From contig JAEXNA010000137.1 of NCBI GenBank assembly GCA_023447635.1, positions 1 through 10,486 on the forward strand: DNA of 10,486 bases, in the 5' to 3' direction. Under the pieces are notes generated by a model. It was not told the DNA's origin, did not search any database, and was given only the letters and a program-made list of their open reading frames with translations. Position 1 is the stretch's first letter. Each line of letters opens with the position of its first letter. The position numbers and the translations under genes are program-made. Shown piece after piece: positions 5,250 to 10,486 of this stretch. This DNA is from Vulcanimicrobiota bacterium. Lineage in GTDB: Bacteria > Vulcanimicrobiota > Xenobia > Xenobiales > JADMJV01.

Positions 5250-6321
5250 CGGGCGGTTTCTCGAAGGTGATCTTGGACTCGACCACCTCACGGGGCTTGT
5301 CCGGATTCACGCCCTTGGCCAGCGCCACATAGAACGACATCAGCTGAAGGGCCGGGTACATCAGCAAGATCCGGGAGATCTCGGAAAGCCCGCTCTTAAG
5401 CTCGACCGAGTGCTCGACCCGGATGGCGTGCTTTTGCTCGAGTTGATCGGCGATCAGGACGCGCTGCGATCGCGTGATACCGACCGCGAAGGCGGTGGTC
5501 AGCTCAGCGTCGCGGAAGGTATCCGAGACCAGCGACACCGTCATGGTCTGGTTGGTCAGCCAGCTTTGATAGCCGTGACGGAACTCCAGCGACGACTCGT
5601 AGTTGGCTACCATCGAAGCCATCTCGCGCAGCTTCAGAGCGCCATACAGGGCGGCCCCGTAGTAAGGTCCGGAGCCCAGGAAGGTGGTCTGGACGGGAAG
5701 CGGCTTGACGCTCGCCACCGAGCGGACCTGGTCCTGAATAGAACGGAAGTCCACCACCTCGGCGCACTTTTCCAACTCTTTGATAAAGACATCTTTGCCC
5801 GACAGCCAGGCCGTCAGAATCATGGAGTAAAGGAGCAGCGAAGAGACCGAGCGCGTCCGCACAGGAGTCTCTTCCAGGGTCTCGTGAGCCAGCAGTTTCT
5901 GGTCCGCCAGTTCACCGATCTGGCCCATGGCCGCCCCCAGGAACAGCACCTTACAGGCGGGATGCAGCTTGCGCATCTTCTCGACCGCCCAGAGCGTGTC
6001 CAGGTCCTCACCGTCGCAGGAGATCGCGAGAACGAGCGACTTGATACGACTGTCGTACGGGGGGCGACGCAGATAGAGCACCTCGCTCGATGGTCGGGCT
6101 ACCGTGTTGAGGCCGGAAACCAGATGAAGAATCGAGGCTGCCGACAGGGCAACGCCGTAGCTGTCGCCCGATCCGATGAGCAGCACCTGTCCGAAGTTCT
6201 CGGCTCGCAGCCAGGACACGATACTGTCCTTGAGGCCCGCTGAAGATTCCAGCACGGATTTCCAAGCCCGAGGCTGATCCTGAATCTCCGTGAAGACTGC
6301 TCCACCCTTTTGATATAACAC
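5242..6321 (-). CDS. Two-domain SIS sugar-phosphate isomerase-like protein (AgaS/GlmS C-terminal type)
   Basis: This 359-residue protein has two SIS domains, as in AgaS and in the isomerase half of GlmS. These act on amino-sugar phosphates in the cytoplasm. The N-terminus has the family's EIQDQPRAW stretch. SIS domain 1 (about 30-180) contains LLIGSGDSY (48-55) and TRSVSSLLLY (156-165). SIS domain 2 (about 200-340) contains FLGSGPYYGAALYGALKL (214-231), with Glu233 and FRHG His249 in the places of GlmS Glu488 and His504. The C-terminus NPDKPREVVESKITFE matches the family's closing motif, with Lys350 near the place of GlmS Lys603. The loop that is usually SRSG(N/E)(S/T) in SIS domain 1 is SCDGEDLDT (101-109) here, so substrate binding may differ. 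The start is GTG at 6321, with GGAGGT at 6326-6331. The glutaminase domain of GlmS is absent. The substrate cannot be assigned. Confidence 0.9.
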   Translation of the reverse strand: MLYQKGGAVFTEIQDQPRAWKSVLESSAGLKDSIVSWLRAENFGQVLLIGSGDSYGVALSAASILHLVSGLNTVARPSSEVLYLRRPPYDSRIKSLVLAISCDGEDLDTLWAVEKMRKLHPACKVLFLGAAMGQIGELADQKLLAHETLEETPVRTRSVSSLLLYSMILTAWLSGKDVFIKELEKCAEVVDFRSIQDQVRSVASVKPLPVQTTFLGSGPYYGAALYGALKLREMASMVANYESSLEFRHGYQSWLTNQTMTVSLVSDTFRDAELTTAFAVGITRSQRVLIADQLEQKHAIRVEHSVELKSGLSEISRILLMYPALQLMSFYVALAKGVNPDKPREVVESKITFEKPPGV

Positions 6322-6345
6322 CGCTACCTCCGCCGCCGAAAGCTC

Positions 6346-7461
6346 TTAGATCTTGCCAGGTTTGGCGGGGATGGGGCTTGCTCCTGCCCGCGCCCGCTGT
6401 AGCAACAGCGCGTCGGCCAGGACCAGCGCGGTCATCGCCTCGACGATGGGGACAGCGCGAGGCAGCACGCAGGGGTCGTGGCGACCTCGCGCGGCCAGTT
6501 CGACTTCGCGTCCCGCCTCGTCTACCGTCCGCTGAGACTGTCCGATGGTCGCCGTCGGCTTGAAGGCTATCCGCATGGTGATCGCCTCGCCGTTGCTGAT
6601 GCCGCCCTGGATCCCGCCCGAGCGGTTGCTCTCGGTGCGAACCTGGCCTTCTCGCATGACGAACGGATCGTTGTGCTCGCTGCCCGTCAGTAGCGTCCCT
6701 TCGAAGCCCGAGCCGACCTCGAACCCCTTGGCCGCCGGCAGACTGAGCATCGCTTTCGCCAGTTCCGCCTCCAGCTTATCGAAGGCAGGCTCACCCAGCC
6801 CTGGGGGGACGCCCAGCGCCACACAGCCCACCACGCCCCCCACCGAATCGAGGCTACGCCGAGCCTGGTCGATGCGGGCGAACATCGCTTCGGCCGCGAC
6901 CGGGTCGGGACAACGCACGGCGTTTGCCTCTACCGCCTCCCGGGTCACCGTCAGGGGGTCGATGTCGGCTCGGACGGTATGCACCGATTCGACCCAGGCC
7001 AGCACCCGGAAGTCGGGGCAGAGCGTAGCCAGGAGCTTGGAGGCGATAGCGCCGCCAGCCACACGGGCGATGGTCTCGCGAGCGCTGGCGCGCCCCCCGC
7101 CCATCCAGTTGCGAAGTCCGTACTTGGCCTGGTAGGTGTAGTCGGCGTGCGAAGGGCGATAGACGTCCTTGAAGTCTTCATACGACGAGGGGCGGGCGTC
7201 CTTGTTGCGGACTAGCATCCCGATCGGGGTGCCCAGGGTCCGCCCTTCGAACAGGCCGCTCAAGATCTCGACCCGGTCCTCTTCCTGGCGGGGCGTGGTC
7301 AGGATACTCTGACCGGGACGTCGGCGGTCGAGCTCGGCCTGGATCTCCTCCACCGAGATCTCCAACCCGGCCGGACAGCCGTCCACCACGACCCCGACCC
7401 CGCCGCCGTGCGACTCGCCGTAGCTGGTGATGCGAAATAGCGATCCGAAACTGCTGCTCAT
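6346..7461 (-). CDS. aroC: Chorismate synthase
   Basis: This 371-residue enzyme converts 5-enolpyruvylshikimate-3-phosphate to chorismate, the last step of the shikimate pathway before the aromatic amino acids, folate and quinones. It needs reduced FMN. The family signatures are present: GESHGGGVGVVVDGCPAG (15-32), GLRNWMGGGRASARETIARV (115-134), NRSGGIQGGISNGEAI (279-294) and GRHDPCVLPRAVPIVEAM (326-343), with HADYTY at 105-110. The length fits the family. I chose the ATG at 7461: it begins MSSSFGSLFRITSYGESHG, the usual N-terminus, has GAGGAAGAGA just upstream, and overlaps the stop of the dehydrogenase gene by 4 bases. An earlier in-frame ATG (7551) would add 30 Gly/Ser/Pro-rich residues read from inside the upstream gene. 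No other shikimate gene is in the window, so it is separated from its pathway here. Confidence 0.98.
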   Translation of the reverse strand: MSSSFGSLFRITSYGESHGGGVGVVVDGCPAGLEISVEEIQAELDRRRPGQSILTTPRQEEDRVEILSGLFEGRTLGTPIGMLVRNKDARPSSYEDFKDVYRPSHADYTYQAKYGLRNWMGGGRASARETIARVAGGAIASKLLATLCPDFRVLAWVESVHTVRADIDPLTVTREAVEANAVRCPDPVAAEAMFARIDQARRSLDSVGGVVGCVALGVPPGLGEPAFDKLEAELAKAMLSLPAAKGFEVGSGFEGTLLTGSEHNDPFVMREGQVRTESNRSGGIQGGISNGEAITMRIAFKPTATIGQSQRTVDEAGREVELAARGRHDPCVLPRAVPIVEAMTALVLADALLLQRARAGASPIPAKPGKI

Positions 7462-10430
7462 TCTCTTCCTCGTTCCACCAGATGCTGAGCCAGGACTTCG
7501 GCCGGATGCAGCGCCACCCGGTCGGTGAAGGCCCGGAGCTGATGGCGGCAAGATATCCCTGCCGCGACCACTCGGCCGCCTCGACGGTGGGTCGCTTCCG
7601 CGGCTGGGATCAGCCGCCGATAGGCCATCGCTTTGCTCAGCTCGTAGTGTTCTTTTTCGTAACCGAAGGAGCCGGCCATCCCGCAGCAGCCAGAGTCACA
7701 CTCGACCACTTCGGCACCGGGCAGCTTGCCCAGCAGTTTCAGGGCGGGGCCGTTCCCCACCAGCGCCTTCTGATGACAGTGGCCATGCAACAGCAGCGGC
7801 GGCGCCCCCTCCTTCAAAGGCAACTCCTTGTCCTGGAGAAACTCCTCGAAAGAGCAGACCAGGCGCGAGAGCGGCTCGAGATCCGGATCGTCGATCAGCG
7901 AGAAGTAGTCGTCCCTCAGAGCCGAAATACAGGACGGCTCGAGCCCTACGATCGGAATCTCGTCGGCGATGTAGCGGCGCAGGCGGTTCAAGTTGTCCAG
8001 GGCGTGAGTCCGCGCCAGGTCGCTGAGCCCTTTCGAGATCATCGGCCGCCCGCAGCAGGTGCGATCGGCGATAGTCACCGCGTAACCCAGCCGCTCGAGC
8101 ACAGTCACCGCCGCCTGAGCCACCCAGGGCTCGCTGTAGCCGTGAAAGGTGTCTACGAATAGCACCACTCGCGGCTGCGTAGGGTCGTGCTTCCCCCTCT
8201 CGTGCCCCCTCCACCAGTCCCAGAAGTTCTGGCGAGCAAAGGTTGGGTAGTCCCGCTGCGTATCCACACCCAGGATATGCGAGATCAGCGGCTTGAGGGG
8301 AGAACTCAGAACCCAGTTGCTGACCGGCGCCATCGCCGACCCGAATCGAGACATCAGATCGGCCCGGGCAAACGCCTGCGTGCGCAGGGGGACCCGGTTG
8401 TGCTTGTAGTACCCGCTCAAGAATTCGAATTTCAGCTTGGCGACGTCGACACTGGAAGGGCATTCGGATTTGCACGCCTTGCACTCGATACAAAGGTCCA
8501 TCGCCTCGTAGAGACGCCGGCCGTGAAGCTCTTCAGCGGGCAGACGACCGGTCATGACCGCGCGCATGAGATTGGCCCGTCCTCGAGTCGAGTGCTCTTC
8601 GTCGTGGGTCACCATAAAGGAGGGGCACATGGTGCCACGCTCGGTTTTACGACACACTCCGGCGCCGTTGCAAAGCTCGGCCGCCTGGGCTAACCCGCCT
8701 TCCCGACTCCAGTCCAGTTCGGTGACCACCTCGAGCGCCTTGTAGCTGCCGCCTTGCCGAAGGTCGGAGGTCATCGGGGGCGAGTCGACCACCTTGCCGG
8801 GGTTCATCAGCCCTTCGGGATCGAACAGGCGCTTGATCTCTCGAAAAACCCCGTACAGAACCGAACCGAACTGCTTCTCGTTCCATAACCCGCGGGCTAA
8901 ACCGTCGCCGTGCTCACCCGACATGGAGCCGCCGAACTCGACGACCAGGTCGGAGATCTCCTGGGAGAGCGACTCCATCCTGGCTACGTCGCCGGGGTCC
9001 CGTAGGTCAAGCAGGGGCCGGATGTGCAAACAGCCGACGGAAGCGTGAGCGTAGTACGCCGCCGTGGTCCCGTGGGCTTGGACCACGCTTTCGAAGCGAT
9101 CCACGTACTCGACTAACCGCGAAGGGTCGACCGCCGTATCCTCGATGAAGGCGATCGGCTTTCGTCCCCCGGGCAGCCCCAGGAGCAGCGGGAGCCCGGC
9201 CTTGCGAACCTGCCAGATGCGGGCCATCTCGGAAGGGTTGGTGAAGGCGGGATGCGCGTAAGAGAGCCCCTGGCGCTGGAGTTTCACGGCGGCCAGGCTC
9301 ATCTTCTGCTCGACCTCGGCCGGACTATCGCCGAAGTACTCGGTTAACACCACGGCCTGCGGCTCCCCCTGCAAAAAGCCCATGAGGCGCGAAATGGAAA
9401 GCTGTTTGCGTGCCAGTTCTAGCACCATCGCATCCATCAGTTCGCTGGCCGCCGGGCCGGTCGACATCAGCAGGGCGTTCCCGTGCAGGGCGTCTTTGAG
9501 GTTGCGGTAGTGGCTCACCAGCAGGCCTCGGGCCTTGGGCAGGGCGGTCAGCCGGACTCGGGCCCTGGTGATCAGGCCCAGGCTTCCCTCGCTGCCGACC
9601 AGCAGGGAGGCGGGGTTGAAAGCGGTGATGGGAGACGCCAGCGGGGCGCGGACGCCGTCGAAGCTCGGCACATCCCAACCCACGGCCGCCAGGCCGCGCA
9701 ACAGGTCGTCGAGATTGTAGCCGGAGACGCGTCGCAGGATCTTGGGGAACCGGGCCGCGATCAGTTCGCTGTTCCCTTTGACCGCGCGAGCCAATTTTCG
9801 GATCAGTTCGGCGCTGCGCCCCGGCGACTCCATGGCGCGCTCGAGCGACTCGCGGTCGAGCGGCCGAAACTGATGAAGCTCTCCCCTCCCACAGAGAAAA
9901 GTCAGCGCTTCCACGTGGTCGACCGTCTTACCGTAAAGCACGGAGCGGGTCCCCGACGAGTTGTTCGCGATGGCGCCGCCCACGGTGGCATGCTCGGAAG
10001 TCGCCGGGTCGGGAGCAAACATCAGACCGTGAGCGGACAGTTCGGCGTTGAGTTGGCCCAGGACCAGACCAGGCTCGACCTCGGCCCAGCGCTCTTCCGG
10101 GACGACCCGGAGCAGGCGGTTGAGATACTTGGAGGTATCCACGGCAACCCCGGCCCCCACCGCCTGACCGGCCAGCGAGGTCCCGCCCCCGCGAGGCGTC
10201 AGCGGAACCCCACATTCACGGCAGGCCCGCAGCAGGACGACCAGGTCTTCGGGCTCGCGAGGGACGGCAACGAGAACGGGGCGCTTCTGGTAGATGGAGG
10301 CGTCGCTGGCGTAGAGGGTTCGGACAAACGGGTCGCTGGAAAGCTCTCCCCGAAAATCCGAGGCGAGGGCACTTTTGAGCGCCCGCTGCTTCTCTTCGTA
10401 TTCGTCGACGGGGGTCACCACGCGCGCCAT
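7458..10430 (-). CDS. FAD-linked oxidase / iron-sulfur protein fusion, 2-hydroxyacid dehydrogenase (YdiJ type)
   Basis: This 990-residue protein joins a flavin dehydrogenase to an electron-transfer module, like a GlcD-GlcF fusion. The FAD-binding domain (about 45-260) shows PRGGGTSLAGQ (79-89) and HATVGGAIANNSSGTRSVLY (147-166). The FAD-oxidase C-terminal domain (about 275-545) shows LVGSEGSLGLITRARVRL (277-294) and SGEHGDGLARG (504-514). The ferredoxin-like part has CNGAGVC...MC (Cys587, 593, 602) and CIECKACKSECP (Cys647, 650, 653, 657). Two CCG domains follow: TCCGRP (791-796), GHCHQKAL (883-890) and CDSGCCGMAG (911-920). The size and order match YdiJ-like enzymes, for which D-2-hydroxyglutarate or D-lactate oxidation is reported. 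Electrons probably pass to a quinone or flavoprotein acceptor. The substrate cannot be read from sequence. The start is ATG at 10430, with a weak purine-rich ribosome site. It appears to be the first gene of the five-gene run. Confidence 0.94.
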   Translation of the reverse strand: MARVVTPVDEYEEKQRALKSALASDFRGELSSDPFVRTLYASDASIYQKRPVLVAVPREPEDLVVLLRACRECGVPLTPRGGGTSLAGQAVGAGVAVDTSKYLNRLLRVVPEERWAEVEPGLVLGQLNAELSAHGLMFAPDPATSEHATVGGAIANNSSGTRSVLYGKTVDHVEALTFLCGRGELHQFRPLDRESLERAMESPGRSAELIRKLARAVKGNSELIAARFPKILRRVSGYNLDDLLRGLAAVGWDVPSFDGVRAPLASPITAFNPASLLVGSEGSLGLITRARVRLTALPKARGLLVSHYRNLKDALHGNALLMSTGPAASELMDAMVLELARKQLSISRLMGFLQGEPQAVVLTEYFGDSPAEVEQKMSLAAVKLQRQGLSYAHPAFTNPSEMARIWQVRKAGLPLLLGLPGGRKPIAFIEDTAVDPSRLVEYVDRFESVVQAHGTTAAYYAHASVGCLHIRPLLDLRDPGDVARMESLSQEISDLVVEFGGSMSGEHGDGLARGLWNEKQFGSVLYGVFREIKRLFDPEGLMNPGKVVDSPPMTSDLRQGGSYKALEVVTELDWSREGGLAQAAELCNGAGVCRKTERGTMCPSFMVTHDEEHSTRGRANLMRAVMTGRLPAEELHGRRLYEAMDLCIECKACKSECPSSVDVAKLKFEFLSGYYKHNRVPLRTQAFARADLMSRFGSAMAPVSNWVLSSPLKPLISHILGVDTQRDYPTFARQNFWDWWRGHERGKHDPTQPRVVLFVDTFHGYSEPWVAQAAVTVLERLGYAVTIADRTCCGRPMISKGLSDLARTHALDNLNRLRRYIADEIPIVGLEPSCISALRDDYFSLIDDPDLEPLSRLVCSFEEFLQDKELPLKEGAPPLLLHGHCHQKALVGNGPALKLLGKLPGAEVVECDSGCCGMAGSFGYEKEHYELSKAMAYRRLIPAAEATHRRGGRVVAAGISCRHQLRAFTDRVALHPAEVLAQHLVERGRE

Positions 10431-10486
10431 CTCGTTCTCGCTTTCCGGGGAGAAGACAGCGGCCGCCCGCGGCGGCCCGGGGGCCG
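10431..10486. other. Window end upstream of dehydrogenase gene, G/C-rich
   Basis: These 56 bases should contain the promoter of the dehydrogenase operon, or the end of the next gene. No -10/-35 pair is recognisable. The last 26 bases are nearly pure G/C (GGCGGCCCGGGGG at 10471-10483), and the same 13 bases occur at 12-24. Contig-end sequence of doubtful quality is possible. Confidence 0.4.

Noticed and set aside
4924..6243. Plus-strand open frame of 439 codons opposite the SIS and FliG_N-like genes
   Set aside because: It spans two well-supported minus-strand genes. Composition is His/Arg/Gln-rich with no motif.
6346..7551. AroC starting at the upstream ATG (7551)
   Set aside because: It would overlap the dehydrogenase gene by about 90 bases with low-complexity residues. 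The ATG at 7461 gives the usual family N-terminus and a clear ribosome site.

Overview
The window is GC-rich and tightly packed bacterial chromosome. Eight protein genes are supported, all on the minus strand, so transcription runs from high to low coordinates. The set looks like core and semi-core metabolism of a bacterium with a periplasm or outer cell surface: a secreted lytic transglycosylase, a lipoprotein S41 protease, a long-form ribosome hibernation factor and chorismate synthase. There is no phage, transposon, CRISPR or tRNA signal. The phylum cannot be fixed from the sequence. The two-domain hibernation factor argues against an enterobacterium. At least six of the eight genes appear to start with TTG or GTG.

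Right half (10430 to 3751, minus strand): five genes form a probable operon. They are a 990-residue flavin/iron-sulfur 2-hydroxyacid dehydrogenase (YdiJ or GlcD-GlcF fusion type), chorismate synthase aroC (overlapping it by 4 bases), a two-domain SIS sugar-phosphate protein of the AgaS/GlmS type (24-base gap), a small membrane-anchored protein with a FliG N-terminal-like domain (8-base overlap), and a full-length XdhC family protein (2-base gap). No shared pathway is obvious. The molybdoenzyme that XdhC would serve is not in the window.

Left half (3750 to 95, minus strand): three separately spaced genes, each starting with TTG behind a recognisable Shine-Dalgarno sequence. They are a secreted SLT-type lytic transglycosylase, long-form hpf, and a lipoprotein carboxyl-terminal processing protease (ctpA). 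Strong hairpins follow the transglycosylase and hpf genes, so these are probably separate transcription units. The protease and the transglycosylase could both act on cell-wall turnover.

The stretches without genes are worth reading. Positions 3451-3750 hold four consecutive inverted repeats and a T7 run on the plus strand, a candidate structured RNA. Positions 1628-1930 hold the hpf terminator hairpin, a weak promoter candidate and three further stem-loops ahead of ctpA. The two ends of the window carry extreme G/C runs with a shared 13-base repeat and may be contig-end artefacts. The most unusual protein is the FliG_N-like membrane protein. Otherwise the window is mostly ordinary metabolism.
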